A DNA stretch of 64,000 bases from Ephydatia muelleri (GCA_013339895.1 JABACO010000005.1:186001-250000); one strand, 5' to 3'; numbered from the stretch's first letter, positions 49,833 through 62,045 are shown. Program-made: numbers and translations. Notes: generated by a model not told the origin, from the letters alone.

Positions 49833-52740
49833 TCAGTGTTGAAGGTACGGTCCGTACCGCTCTGGAATACGGCGGTCCCTGGTCGGGTAGCGACGTGGAT
49901 CAGGCACTGGAGCTGGACCGTCTTCATCCTGGACATCGTTGTCGGTGTGCTGCTCATCATCGTCGTCCAATAATTCATCAGCAATTGTTGATTGACCGAC
50001 TGGCTGCTGAACTGTTGTTGCAGATTGTGAATTGTCGTCTTGACTGCTTGTCTGCTGCGCGGCTGAGAAATGGTTGTCGGCTGCATCATTTTGGTCGTGT
50101 ACGTCTCTACCAACGTAAGGCTTCAGTGTGTCGAAGTGCACCCATTGGGATTTCTTACCCCTAGGCCTTGCAGTCTTGTATACACAATCTCCCCTGCGCT
50201 CTAGGACTTTCAATGGGCCCTTCCATGGGAGATGCAGTTTTCTTGACTGACCGCGCGGGACAGCTGGTGAATGAAGCCATACCAGCTCTCCAGGGACGAA
50301 GGGTTTCCCGTGGACCTTCTCGTCGTATATGTCCTTTTGCCGTCGATGCTCAGCCTTGCAGTGTTCTCTCACCAGGGCATATGCAGACTGAAGTCCCTCC
50401 CTTAGGTTATGGGCGTATTCCGTTGCACACCTCTCCTCATCCGGTTGGAGCCGTACATGAGGTCAACTGGGAGCTTAGCTTTGCGTCCAAACATGAGGAA
50501 AAAGGGGCTAAATCCTGTGGCTGAGTGAACACTTGAAACATACGCTAAGCACACTTTACGAATATGTTGTTCCCAATCCCCCGGATGGTCATGAGTGACG
50601 GTAGCTAACATGCTTAGTAATGTCCTATTAAACCGTTCCACCATACCGTTACCCTGTGGGTGGTAAGGAGTTGTATGGGACTTCCTGACCTTCAGCAGAG
50701 AGCACACTTCGGCTAATAGCTCGGACTCGAATTGCCGACCTTGGTCCGAGTGTAACTGTTCGGGGGGCGAGAATCGACAAAACATCTCGTCAACCAGTTT
50801 TTTACTAACTGTTGTGGCTTCTTGGTTTTTTATGGCGTACACCTCTGCCCATCTAGTGAAATGGTCAATAGCCACCAAGACATACTTACAGCCATCTTGT
50901 GTTTCTGGTAGAGGTCCCATAATATCGACGCTCACCATCTGCATGGGGTAACCCGTCTGTATAGTGTGCAATTCCGCCTTTCTGGCTGGAGTTGTCATTT
51001 TCCTGGATGCGCAAGTCGTACACGACCTACACCAAGTCTTCACCGCTTCAGTGCACCCTGGCCAATAGAAGCGTTCTTTTAGTTGTGACAGTACCTTTTC
51101 TTCTCCCAGATGAGCTCCAACGGCACCTTCATGCAGGTCTTGAATGACTTTCCCATGCAGTCTATACGGTAGAACCAGTTGACGACGCTCCTTTCCCTCT
51201 GAGACACATCTCCAGAGCACCCCACACTTGCAGATAAGTGTGTCCCATTGTTGTAACAACAGGCGGCTCTCCCTACTCCACGACTTGGAAACGTCTGGTT
51301 CTGGTACTTTGCCTCGTTCAGCAGCTTCTAATACAGGTCCAACAATGTTGTCTTCAGCTTGCATGCGCCGTACTTCATCTAGAGAGTTTGTCTGAGGAAT
51401 ATAAGGCAAAACAGCATCCACAGCACACACTTCATCGACTATTTTCCCGCACAAATCACCCCGTCCACATTGCCTACACGGAATTCTTGATAGGGCGTCT
51501 GCATTGCTGTGACGGGAACCCTGACGATGCAAAATGGAAAAATCATATTCTTGGAGCTTTTTCAACCAACGTGCCAATTGCCCCTCTGGTTCCTTGAAAT
51601 TCTGCATCCATATTAGCGAACTGTGGTCTGTTCTTAAAGTGAATTTCTTACCTAACAGGTAGGGTCGGAAATGATGTGTAAACTCCACCACAGCTAATAA
51701 TTCCTTTCGGGTTACGCAATACTTTTGTTCTTGTCTACTGAGCGATCGACTAGCGTACGCTATTACACCTTCCGACCCATTGTCCTGGATTTGTGAAAGG
51801 ACGGCACCTATTCCGACATCGCTTGCATCAGTGTCTAAAAGGAATGGTTTTGAGTGGTCGGGGTAAGCACGGAGGGGAGCCGATGCTAGGCAATTGCGTA
51901 GATCGTCAAAGGATTTTTGACATGCTGCAGTCCACTCAAACGGGGCATTCTTTTCGGTTAGATATTGGAGAGGTTTGGCAATCAACGCGAAGCTTTTTAT
52001 GAATCGCCTATAGAAATTTGCTAGGCCTAGGAATTGTTGCAATTCACGCCTGCTACGAGGGACCGGCCATTTCTGTATTGCTTCGGTTTTACCAGGATCG
52101 GTTGAGATCCCATTTTCAGATACTACGTGCCCAAGAAATTTGACCTCCTTCTGTAAAAACCTACACTTTGAAGGTTTTACACGCAGTCCAGCTTCTCTCA
52201 GTCTACCCAACACGCATCCCAGGTTATGTAAATGCTCCCGCATGCTGCCTCCTACTACCACAATGTCGTCAATGTAAACTAAACAATTGTGCCACTTCAG
52301 CCCGTGAAGCACTCTATCCATTAACCGTTGAAACGTCGCGGAGGCGTTACATAACCCAAACGGCATCATGTTGAATTGGTACAGACCTTCTGACGTATTG
52401 AAAGCTGTCTTTTGTTGATCTGCCTCCTCCACCTCTACTTGCCAGTACCCATTTTTTAGGTCGAGTGTTGTGAGCAGTCTGGATCCGGCCAGGGTATCTA
52501 AAGTGTCATCAACACGAGGGAGAGGATATGCATCCTTTCTGGTTATCGCATTGACCTTTCTGTAGTCAATGCAAAATCGAACAGACCCATCCTTCTTTTT
52601 GACATGTACGATAGGGGAGCTCCAGGGACTGTCAGATGGCTGGATTACTCTTTTTTCCAGCATGTCTCGAAGTAGTTTTCTGACTTCCTTGGGATCAAAC
52701 TGTGGCTTGTAACGTGCGTATTTTGATACTGTTCTGGGCC
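49833..52740 (-). pseudogene. Ty3/gypsy pol (RT - RNase H - integrase), 5'-truncated, one frameshift
   Basis: Minus-strand polyprotein remnant. RT starts near KYARYKPQFDPKEV and shows SPIVHVKKKDGSVRFC, LDLKNGYWQV, FGLCNASATF and the YIDD catalytic motif. RNase H has DTDASDVGIGAVLSQ and DHSSLIW. Integrase has the HHCC zinc finger (HLGEEKV, CRSCTTCASRK), then VDIMGPL, HSDQGRQFESE and NGMVERFNR for the D,D-35-E triad. The frame breaks by one base near 50445-50452 after DLMYGSN and resumes as EHCKAEHRRQKD to the acidic tail at 49833. Gag and protease are missing; upstream of ~52740 the frame runs into unrelated sequence and a foldback motif, so the long N-terminus of the open frame is not RT. It is the fuller of two copies in inverted orientation. 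Confidence 0.93.
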
Positions 52741-52793
52741 ATATTGAGTATATATGTTGGGGCATGTATTCTATACAGCAACACTGAGGATGA

Positions 52794-52858
52794 ACCCAAA
52801 TGTTCGTAACGATAATCATTGTCATCGTTACGTACATTTGGGTCTGGGTACGAGACTG
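52794..52858. mobile_element. One-ended foldback fragment related to the TAGTCTCG MITE
   Basis: A palindrome ACCCAAATGTTCGTAACGAT / ATCGTTACGTACATTTGGGT (52794-52843) is followed by CTGGGTACGAGACT, the terminus of the 112-bp MITE. The other terminus is missing. It abuts the truncated 5' end of gypsy copy B. Confidence 0.65.
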
Positions 52859-54061
52859 GCTTGGGCCTGCTAGCCTCCTTCCCCACCCATCCTAACCTAG
52901 CTCACTACTAATGTGTTATGGTGAAGGCTATTACTATAATTTATATACACGACGTCGTCATGGACACCTCAGTTTGACCCATATTATTATAGTGGTTGTT
53001 TATAGAGTTCGTTTAGCCTGCTTGCATGCAGCTCGATGAATGAGGCGCGTAGGCTAGGCACGTGCACTGATACGCTTACACGCAGGAAAAAGGTGATTCG
53101 TTAGCAGGAACGTAGCACTTTCCTGTACAGCTACCATAGATAGTATCTATGGACTATGCAGCTACGACCTACGAAGGTATGTAGATCGATAACATCAAGT
53201 CAGCATGTGCCATATTGTCTGCATGTGTGTAGCTAGAGCGTAGACATATGACTTTTAAGCCATAATTACTATTTTCCTGTTCATAATGTCTGCCTGCGTC
53301 TGTTCATATGTATTTGTTACCACTACCTAGTTACACAGCCACACCCTCTTATTGGGATGAAGGGTCTACTAATGTATGCAGCTTTGAACCCACATGAATT
53401 TGGAACTCTTTAGTTGCTGGTATCACAGTATTGAATACATTGACTGCATGTATTCCTTCTTAACAACTGTTTCAAGTACATAAAGCATTGTCAAATGTAT
53501 TTCATTGAGTAAACATAAGTACATTGCTGCATATGTCAACACAAAACAAACTCAGGACATAAAGTACTCCATATGTCAGCAGCAGAGGGTCTTTTGGTGG
53601 GGTCAAATTGAGTGCAATTTTTGCAGATCTTCTTGTACCATCAGGGATATCTTTTGTGTTTCATCCATCACATCACCCCACCCCCTTTTATTCTGGAACA
53701 ACTCTTATCATCACACAGCGAAAAGAATATATGCTGACGGGTATTGGACCTTAACCTAACCTCCATACAAAAACCTCCATACACAAACCCAGCAAACAGA
53801 CTTAGATGTCCTTAATTTGTGCTGACATACAATACTTAGAATGTGACACCAGCATGGAGATGCAAACTAACCTTTACTGCACAAGTGAAAGCTGTTACAT
53901 TGCTTTTGCCCTGTGATGCTATTTTTCAAGATTATATAGCACAAACATATGCACTGACAAAATAACTCAACATACTCATCCCCCCTCTCCCCAAAGGCAA
54001 GGTACAAGCAAAACTGAATCACACGCACACATACAAGCTTCACAACACACACCACACACAC
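52859..54061. other. No gene seen
   Basis: Intergenic DNA without recognisable repeats or conserved frames. Confidence 0.5.
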
Positions 54062-54262
54062 AAAATGTGTCATTCACACACACACACACGTACACTCACA
54101 AGCTGTCAATAAACTGTCTCCTTCACACACACACACAAAATGTCTGTCATTCACTCACACGCACACTCAAAAACTGTCAACTGTCTCATTCACATACACA
54201 CACAAACGGTTTGTCATTCACACACAGCGACACACACTGTTTGTCACACACACACACACATG
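54062..54262. repeat. CA-rich low-complexity repeats
   Basis: CACACA tracts separated by TGTC(A/T)-type words (CTGTCATTCAC, AACTGTC), a short irregular minisatellite. Confidence 0.8.
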
Positions 54263-55490
54263 TGTATGATCCTTACCTGACAGTGCAGTACATGTACGTG
54301 CAAATAGGGAGGATAACTGGCATAGCCTTGTGCTGCCTCATAATGCTCTGCATTCCGTGGACAAGTTATAAACAAAAACACAAACAGTAAAACGGATCAT
54401 TGTGAACATGAACAAATTGATCAATGACGAGGCTATTTCTACCGCCATAACCAATGACGTATTGGAAAATGCAAGTAAACAATTGCCCTGAGCTCGTACG
54501 CATCTTTGTTCTTCGCTCATGCTCATTTCTGAGAGGGTTGAGGAGTGAGACGAACAGTGGCAGCATTCTCTATAGGTCTCCATTGCCAGAGCTGGACACA
54601 TGTGCCTGCCTTTGGTATGCTCAACACACCTTCCCATTTGGTCGTTTTTGGACGCAAGTACATGCCCTCTCCAGATTAGTTGACGTCTGGCCTGGTAGAG
54701 TGGAACCTATAGGGTCAAAACTCCAGTCCTTGAGTAAATTTGCTGAGCCTGAGGTGGATGGGTTCCTGGACGTGTTGAACGTGTTGGTCAGTCTCAACAT
54801 TGGGTTCCTGGAGCCTGTTGCTTTTCCCCAGTACAAAAAAATAGATACAGGGGTGTCCTCGAGTAACATGTCGTCTCATCTCCATAGAAACAGTTCCAAA
54901 CAGACTTTTAAATATTTGCTACATGTATAGTGTGTGTTTTAAAAACATATGTTTTCTTAGAATTTGCTCCATAGGGAGTTTACTACACAGGGAGTTTACT
55001 ACATGTACCCCAGGCAGCCTAACATCAGATTAGGATAACCACAGTTTACATAGCACACAATGACCCTAATGTATTGTAAGTCAACAATGAAATTATATTT
55101 ATCTTCACGGGTCACAGTGCAAAAAGTTAGATATACGATACGGTATATTTTTGCTTATATTTGAGAATACGCCAAAATATACGCCTGAGTACTATATTTG
55201 AAATTTAAGACGGCTTATATTCAAGAATCCGCAAATGTTAAATACGTTACTGTTTATATAGGCACTGAAGTGTACAAAATATACCCCCGTAAGTATATTT
55301 ATATCATACCACCGTGTATATTCATGTTTCACATATTCTTGTGTGTATATTTGTCTGCGAGTTATCAATTCTTGTATAAGCGTTAATAAGCATCTAATTA
55401 CTAAGGAGCCGTCGCTTGCCTTTAGTACTTAGCATGCGACAGTCAGTACAAACCGAACTTGACACGCTCAATGCCGATGTCAGAATTCGA
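54263..55490. other. Unassigned; overlapping open frames and a TATA-rich repeat
   Basis: Open frames on both strands around 54338-54930 have no recognisable similarity and I cannot choose between them. At about 55114-55200, CACAGTGCAAAAAGTT followed by TATACGA matches, inverted, sequence at about 58440-58480, suggesting two copies of an old repeat. Confidence 0.4.
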
Positions 55491-55532
55491 TACTGATGGA
55501 CATCTGCCTGTGTGTATATGTATGTGTGGACA

Positions 55533-55563
<31 letters not shown>

Positions 55564-55766
55564 CTGTGCATTTGCGTGTGTGTGGACATCTGTCTGTGTA
55601 TACGTGTGTGTGGACATCTGTGTGTGTGGACATCTGTCATGTGTGTACGTATGACTGTGTGTCCGTCTGTGTGTTGTGTGTTTATGCGTGTGCGTGGACA
55701 TCTGCGTGTATGTGCTAGTGTGTGTGCCCGCGAGCGTGTGGACATGTACGTGCAAGTGTGTGTCAT
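55491..55766. repeat. GT-rich repeat with GGACATCTG words
   Basis: TGTGTG tracts punctuated by GTGGACATCTGTGTG at irregular spacing, including (GT)n at 55533-55563. Confidence 0.85.
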
Positions 55767-56083
55767 TACAATTTTGTAATGTTAATGTGTACCATTTTAT
55801 TCTTACCATTATTGTTCAATTTGGCATGGATATGCAGTACATAATGATATGGAAATTATGGTATAGAGGTTGTGCAATAGCGTCATAAATCGTCATCAAT
55901 AAATAGCAACCGTTGCTAAGCGCCATTTTGAGTGTCAAAAGCACACACGTGTCTATCCGTAATAGAGTGATTGGAGGTTCCTGACTAACCGTTTTGAGCC
56001 ATTTTGTGTGATTAAATGCAGCTAGAAAGTACGGCCAATTACTCTGAGTATTACTATTCGCTTGATGACACTGCCAAACAGCG

Positions 56084-56542
56084 TTACAAGGTAAAATTGG
56101 AGCTGGTTGGTGCACTTGAAGACCCATATGTTGCGTATGAGAGAGGCATTGTTAGTGTAGAATAATTGGCCTCAGGTTCCGATAGCTGTAGCAAAGACTC
56201 TGCAGCATCCATTTTTTTTATTTTTACGAACTTCCTTTTTTTCACCTCCAAAGTTCTGTGGAATCTGTTCATATCATGCACACGCTTCCTCTTCAAAGGG
56301 CTCTTCATGTACTCGAATAAGGAAGGAGCATAATCAGGGGATAGGAGGTTGTTGCTATTTTCCCCCGAAACGAAGTGTACGCTACATATCCACGAGTACT
56401 CATTTGGAATCCAATCTTTGCGTCCCACTGCTGCTATCCACTGGGACTTACGTTCTTCATTTTGAGGAAAACGATAAAAATGAACGCCCGAACCTTTAAT
56501 GAAACGATTACTGCATCCAACTGCACAACAAGCCTTGCCCAT
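56084..56542 (-). CDS. THAP-domain zinc-finger protein
   Basis: Minus-strand frame of 152 codons from the ATG at 56542 (MGKACCAVGCSNRF). I chose this over an ATG ten codons upstream because THAP proteins begin a few residues before the first Cys. The C2CH zinc module is complete: CCAVGC, the Trp in WIAAVGR, then CSVHF, followed by SPDYAPSLF, the equivalent of the family's AVPTIF box. THAP domains bind specific DNA and occur in chromatin regulators and in P-element transposases. The C-terminus is Lys/Arg-rich (LKRKRVHD, KKRKFVKIKK) then Ser/Thr-rich, with no transposase domain. A TGACGT-like word (AACGTCAC, 56574-56581) lies just upstream. It could be a host gene or a domesticated or orphan P-type fragment. 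Confidence 0.75.
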   Translation of the reverse strand: MGKACCAVGCSNRFIKGSGVHFYRFPQNEERKSQWIAAVGRKDWIPNEYSWICSVHFVSGENSNNLLSPDYAPSLFEYMKSPLKRKRVHDMNRFHRTLEVKKRKFVKIKKMDAAESLLQLSEPEANYSTLTMPLSYATYGSSSAPTSSNFTL

Positions 56543-56967
56543 ACTATTGCTTTTGACACTCGGATAACACAAATAACGTCACTTCGCTCCGCCCATTGCA
56601 CAACCTCTATTGTTTTTTACAATTTCATGCAGGCTTGTAAATGTTGTAGCATTAAAGATTTCTTATGCCAGTTCAAGAAATAGGTGATAGTCTTACTTGT
56701 CATACTTTACAATAGGTTAGTGCTGTTATACACAGTTATCGTTGTTGAATAAAAGATATAATAAAATAACAACATTACAGGGAATACACAAAAGTATTAT
56801 TTTTTGAAATTTTTAAGGTTCATTCCTTTATCAAAAATAATAACGCAGTACATAAACATTAAACAAAAAAATTACACATACAATCGGATCTTGCTCTACG
56901 ACAGTGGGATAATTCTAGAAAGGATGGCTGTAGCATTGGCACGAACTAGATGGACATTAAGCCGGCC
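56543..56967. other. No gene seen
   Basis: AT-rich intergenic DNA upstream of the THAP gene. Confidence 0.5.
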
Positions 56968-57290
56968 TTAAATGTCATTCAGCACAACTGACTTGGACTT
57001 GCATGTAGATGTGGCGAGTCTGGAGGCAATTGATGAGATGATAGAAGAGGCCTCATCGCCCCAAGCTCCATACGATTCTGCCACCATGGGGACACATACC
57101 CATCCAAGTTCCGAACATTTGGGATCATTAGCTTGATGTTTCCTCGCCTCTGTGACCTGAGCAGCAGACTTGGCCAAGACTCCCGCTTCCAAAAGGGTTA
57201 AAGGGTTTAGCGGAGAAGTGATGGAGACATCTAGTGCTGCTGGTTTGCCTAAGAACCAATTGGATAGTAAGATTCAGCTGGGCGAGTCTT
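56968..57290 (-). pseudogene. Retroelement C-terminal domain fragment, second copy
   Basis: Same family as 2985-4230. Minus-strand landmarks are TRPAE, NWFLGKPA, DVSITSPLNPLTLLEAGV, ARKHQANDPKCSELGW, ESYGAWGDEA and SRLATSTCKSKS to the stop at 56968. One base is missing between TRPAE and NWFLG, so the frame is broken. Nothing of the upstream polymerase is present. Confidence 0.7.
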
Positions 57291-58935
57291 ATTGTGGTCT
57301 TATTGTGGTCGTTGTTATTTACTATTTATAACCGAATTTAAATGTGCACCAATTAGAGTATGCCATTCCACGTGATGGCTAATTTTGGCGGGTTCCTGTG
57401 TGAGTGTGGCCTGGAAAGGTACGTGTCTTTGCTTATCACGTTTGTGTTATTTTGGGGATGCGTTTGTGATGTAGTACATCAACCTCATCAACCTGCTGAA
57501 GGCAAGCCTAGTATACGGTAAGCGACTCACAATTTGTGTGCAATGCACTTTATTGGGGTTGGTCTCCGGTTATCACAAGCGGCCGATTCTGCTGAGGTAA
57601 GTTACGCAGTGGCAAGTATGACCATTTCAATTGATGCCAAATGTTATTGTGTTCTCGTCTTTATCAGGTCACGTAGTACGTGGGGACCGCTGTCTCAAGG
57701 ACTATGGGTTTCGGCTATCACAAGCGCGGGTGAGGTAAGTACGCAATGGCTTTGCTACCTTCATTTCACAGGGAAAAAAAATGGTTCGAATCAAAGTTTT
57801 GATTTTATAAAGGATTTTAAATCGTCTGTAAAATCATTGTGTGATTGAACAAACGCGTGTGATTTTACTGTTCAATCACGCAATGATTCCAGAATGATTC
57901 TACGCGTTTTTTCCCTGTGTTTTGCTTTTCTGCAGCGTTTCTATTCGAACTGGTAAGTATGCTGGGGGCACTAAAATGTATTTTTCTTTTGTGCGCATTT
58001 GGTTAGGTCAAAAACTAAAACAACGACAGCACCAACAAGTCCATCACTAGAGGTAAGTATGGCCATTTCAATTGGCGCCAAATGTTATTATTTTCTGGTC
58101 TTTATCAGGTCACACTAAGTTAGTACTTGGGAACCGCTGTCTTAAGGCACTATGGTGTTTGTGTTTGGTGTTGTACCACTTATATGTGCGAAGAAAAGTT
58201 TTATAATCAAGCAGATGCAAAGGGGGGAGGGGGGATGGGGGGGGGGGGGGCGGAGGACTGGTTTACGGAAGGTCAAAGCCCAAATTACGATAGTGCGCGG
58301 TTAACCAAGCGTGTAACATTAATGAAATTCAAAGGTTTGCTAAGATACCAGAAACCGCACGTGACTGACTATATTGCAGTATACGCATTTGCTTATAATG
58401 TTCAATACGCAGACAGCTTATATTGCTGCTTATATTCGAATATACGCTATAGTATACAGTGTCGTATAACAAACTTTTTGCACTGTGGGTGTTTGCGGCC
58501 GGACAGTAGGTTGGATAATTAAGTAATTTAGTATGAGCTACCAAAAAAATATCTAGCCGCATCTGATGTCTGTTTTTGCGAGCACATATCACACTCGTCT
58601 TATGACATTCCGAGGAGAGAAAATGCTCATGAAAACACTCTACCACAGCTATACATAAGCCATAATTGCACAAGGACTACATTTATTATGAATGGTTCTG
58701 CGCAGCCCGTTTCCACATCAATGTAATTATGGCGGGAAAAGATGGGGTGTACTTGAGCGCTCTTTGCGGACCAACCGACCCGTAGAAATCTGTAAGCGAC
58801 TAATATTATGATCAGCACACATAGGAGAGTATATACATATCGCTCATAAATAGTGGACTTTTTTTAAACCCCAGAATAAGGCAGCAGTCCCCAGAATAAG
58901 GCAGCAGTTTGTATGAATAATTTCAGTATTTTAGA
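57291..58935. repeat. Unassigned DNA with a ~455-bp spaced duplication and a G tract
   Basis: A block reading GGTAAG..CCATTTCAATTG..GCCAAATGTTATT..CTTTATCAGGTCAC occurs at about 57597-57670 and 58051-58115, with GGGGACCGCTGTCT-like sequence after each. A G-rich tract lies at 58219-58251. CACAGTGCAAAAAGTT-type sequence (inverted) ends near 58484. No credible gene. Confidence 0.55.
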
Positions 58936-60102
58936 ATGGAGATACACGCAAAGAAAGTCAAAGAGCGATGCAGAGTGTGTGGCCGCTTCTTAGGCTATAT
59001 ACCAGGGCTGCATATGACACAGGGTGTCTTCATGAAGCTGTTCAGGCTGCTGGAGGACACTAGCCACCAGTTTGACTTGCAGTTGGCGTACACATACCAG
59101 GAAGAAAGCAGCAGCTCATCCTCATTCACAAAGTACACTGAAGTGCTGTACAAGCTGCAGGTGGCCAAGGCTATGCTGGCTGAAGCCCAAGACTCCTTGG
59201 CAGCTTTAGAGGAGCTGTCACGTACATAGTGGTGGCATATGGGGAGGACAGCCCTGTTACGGAGATCCTTATCAGGCATGCCCTGGACAGGACGCAGTCT
59301 GTGGAGAAAATGGTAAGGATTAAGCAAACACTGATTATAACACCCTAACACAGGATATGGAAATAGCTAAGACCACCAAAGTTACTAGCAAGGAGTTTGC
59401 CCTTCATGATGGTCCATTTGTGAAGGGATTGGATGAAGCCCTCCAATCCTTCAAGGTGCAGCGGCAGCAATACTTTGGTGGTGTGTTTGTGGTAACCACA
59501 TCCACAAGACACTGCAGGTTAGAATTATCTAAATTTAGTTCAGTTGTTGTAACTCATACACTATTTAGCCAGCAATCATGAAGCGTTTGTGCACCTCCAT
59601 CGTAGAGGTTGCAACAACTAAGTGCCCTACACTAATAACACCAGCAACAGAGGCATGCATGAAGTTTACAAACATCTTCACCCTGCTAGGCCAGTGCCAC
59701 TGAATATATGATAACAATTTCATTGAAGAGGAGCTAGGTATGCTTTTAACGTGCATGCATGTACAAGTACATGTATGAAATAACTGTACATAATCCAATA
59801 GAAACTATAACGGCCCAGCTCATGGAGCACTTTAGGAGTTCCTTCCCAGACTGCTCTATAACATTAAAAATGCACATGCTGGAAGAACATACAGTGCCAT
59901 AGGCAAAAAGAACATACGTTGGATTTGGTCTTCTGAGGGAGCAAGGAGCAGAATCCATCCATGCCAGGTTTAACTCCTTGCAACGTACGTACCATTCGGT
60001 ACATGACCCAGTCGAAAGACTGTCCTTGATTATGGAGCACCTGCTTTCAATAGCTCCACAAAATGTGGCAGCGATCACTCCCCCCAAAAGAGTAAAATTT
60101 TG
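58936..60102 (+). pseudogene. TE-like zinc-finger gene relic, widespread invertebrate family
   Basis: Starts MEIHAKKVKERCRVCGRFLG (Cys-x2-Cys finger), then a Ser-rich stretch and a helical segment (VLYKLQVAKAMLAEAQD). Further exons carry VVAYGEDSPVTE and LDRTQSVEKM (donor 59312), KEFALHDGPFVKGLDEALQSF, VQRQQYFGGVFV, KRLCTSIVEVATTKCP, MKFTNIFTLLGQCH and FRSSFPDCSITLKMHMLEEH. The end has VGFGLLREQGAESIHARFN and IAPQNVAAITPPKR. I recall this block order from uncharacterised multi-copy proteins of cnidarians and sponges. Lesions: frameshifts near 59226 and 59500, and stops where Trp is expected at 59702 (TGA) and 59898 (TAG). Introns at 59312-59355, ~59517-59571 and 59737-59799 are still GT-AG. 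No function is assigned. Confidence 0.65.
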
Positions 60103-61020
60103 ATACCGTTAAATTTCAGCAATATGCATCTCTAGCCCCCAAAACGTCGGCTACACGCAGATAATCGAATAAGTTAGTACCTTTTGTTATCTCTAAGATT
60201 TAGCTTGAATCAAAACTTTCTACGGGTCAGGAGCGTGGAAAACTTACTTCAAAGTGCACAGGTACGTCGAGGATTACCCGCTTTCAAGAGCCATAACTTG
60301 CCGTAGCGTCAAAACTGTGACAAGAGAAACGCAGTGTATGTAGAAAGATGATGCTTCTTTTGTTTGGAAGCTTTAAATGGCGCTGGTATAATTCCTGTTT
60401 TTGTACAGGGGGCTCACGTTTCTTGGCTCTGGTTGTCTAGGACGTTGCTAAGGGAATACGTAATCATTTCAATATTTCGGGTTATAAACCTACTGTCCAC
60501 AAAATATATGGCCGCAAACACCCGTGTATATATATAATTGAATTATTGTTAAACATGTGAGAAGCACGTGAGTAAACTTTTGAAAACGATCCAAGCGCCC
60601 TTACTGTAAGTTTAGCGATATTAGAAGACAGCAAGCTTACACGTTGGTGAGTATTGACCAGTCTATAGTACAGTATACCATTTTTGACTACATCCGCATC
60701 GATGAACTTCCACGCAAGAAACAATTCATGCATGGCGCGCGAGGTGCTAATCAGGCATTTTCCTAGTTTAGGTTCCGTCATTAGTATTCATTGCTACTAT
60801 GCGGATTCGTGGTTTTCTATGACCATTGAAGTTATGAATATAATTACACGTTCACAATACAATTAATGAATGCGATTTGAAGAGGTCAAGAAAATCGACA
60901 TTGCGCCTAGGTAGAAGCTTATCTACGTTCAACCCCGCCCGCGCCTCCGCTACCCGAGACATGCATTACAATAACATGCACTATACGGCAACAGGTTCAT
61001 GCTAAAGTTCATGCTATATT
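60103..61020. other. No gene seen
   Basis: Unassigned DNA up to the sequence gap. Confidence 0.5.
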
Positions 61021-61120
61021 NNNNNNNNNNNNNNNNNNNNNNNNNNNNNNNNNNNNNNNNNNNNNNNNNNNNNNNNNNNNNNNNNNNNNNNNNNNNNNNN
61101 NNNNNNNNNNNNNNNNNNNN
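61021..61120. other. Assembly gap (100 N)
   Basis: Exactly 100 N, a conventional placeholder for a gap of unknown size. Frames reading through it are meaningless. Confidence 1.
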
Positions 61121-61625
61121 CGGAGAGGAGGTCGAGGAAGCACATACATCCTCCTTCATCACAACTTCTGCCCCCGCCAGCGCTAGCCTCACCACCAGCA
61201 GCAGCGCTAGCCCCACCACCAGCAGCAGCGCTGCCCCCGCCAACGCTAGCCCCACCATCAGCAGCAGCGCTGCCCCTGCCAACGCTAGCCCCACCACCAG
61301 CAGCAGCGCTGCCCCCGCCAGCGCTAGCCCCACCATCAGCAGCAGCGCTGCCCCCGCCAGCGCTAGCCCCACCGCTGCCCCCACCAGCGCTAGCCCCACC
61401 ACCATGGCCAGCAGCAGCGCTGCCCCCCCCCCCCCCCCCCCAGAGCTAGTCCCACCACCACCAGCAGCGCCCCTCCCACCGCCAGTACCAGTTCTGCCCC
61501 CGCCACTGCTCCCCCCAATGCTGCCCCTGCCTTTTTTCCTGCCCCCGCCACCCGCATGGCCATACCGAAGGCGGGGGGGGGGGGGAGAAGAGGAAGAGGA
61601 GAGAGAAGAGGCCGAGGAGGCGGCA
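61121..61625. repeat. 39-bp GC-rich minisatellite, copy 2 (inverted relative to 5440-5702)
   Basis: Units of ~39 bp (GCAGCAGCGCTGCCCCCGCC then AGCGCTAGCCCCACCA) repeated about five times, then C tracts and the CCCGCCACCCGCATGGCC / GGCGGCAATATAATT segment shared, inverted, with 5440-5520. It adjoins the assembly gap. Confidence 0.88.
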
Positions 61626-61749
61626 ATATAATTAATTATATTAAAAACAATTATACGTACCATTTTTAATTAATTATGTGTTCATTAATTTATTACTTTT
61701 CATTATTAAAGTCGTATTGTAAAAAACAAAGCGTTTATAAGTTCTTTGA

Positions 61750-62045
61750 CACGGAGAAAAAAAACTTATGAAACAAGTAAATAAAAACATTCTCTAACGA
61801 GAAAGTTGGTGGGCATATAAATGTTGGTGTAAAAAGCACGGAAACAAGTGTGACAGAAATGTTACTGGAAAATTGAAATAGGCCTATATTTAGCCCATTT
61901 TCTCAGGCGTGCGCTGCCTAAATGTGACTGGGCTAAATATAGGCCTATTTCAATTTTCCAGTAACATTTCTGTCACACTTGTTTCCGTGCTTTTTACACC
62001 AACATTGTCAATCCTATATGCCCACCAACTTTCTCGTTAGAGAAT
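61750..62045. mobile_element. Foldback element, copy 2
   Basis: Palindrome like that at 4283-4579, with the loop in opposite orientation and the shared outer flank GACACGGAGAAAAAAAAC on the left. The left arm lacks ~13 bp (AGGATTGACAATG) present in the right arm. Confidence 0.8.

Noticed and set aside
52741..52837. N-terminal extension of the gypsy pol open frame
   Set aside because: It is translated from a foldback repeat fragment; RT homology begins only after it.
54338..54930. Overlapping sense and antisense ORFs near 54.6 kb
   Set aside because: Neither strand shows recognisable domains, splice structure or a convincing start; could not be supported as a gene.
55816..56127. 103-codon minus-strand ORF downstream of the THAP frame
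   Set aside because: No similarity or domain; it overlaps the THAP 3' end in another frame and has no supporting signals.
57775..57800. tRNA-like B box (GGTTCGAATC)
   Set aside because: No matching A box, acceptor stem or cloverleaf around it.
60950..61663. Ala/Ser/Pro-rich ORFs at the assembly gap
   Set aside because: They read through N and a 39-bp GC minisatellite; not credible proteins. The ORF at 5512-5709 is the same repeat family.
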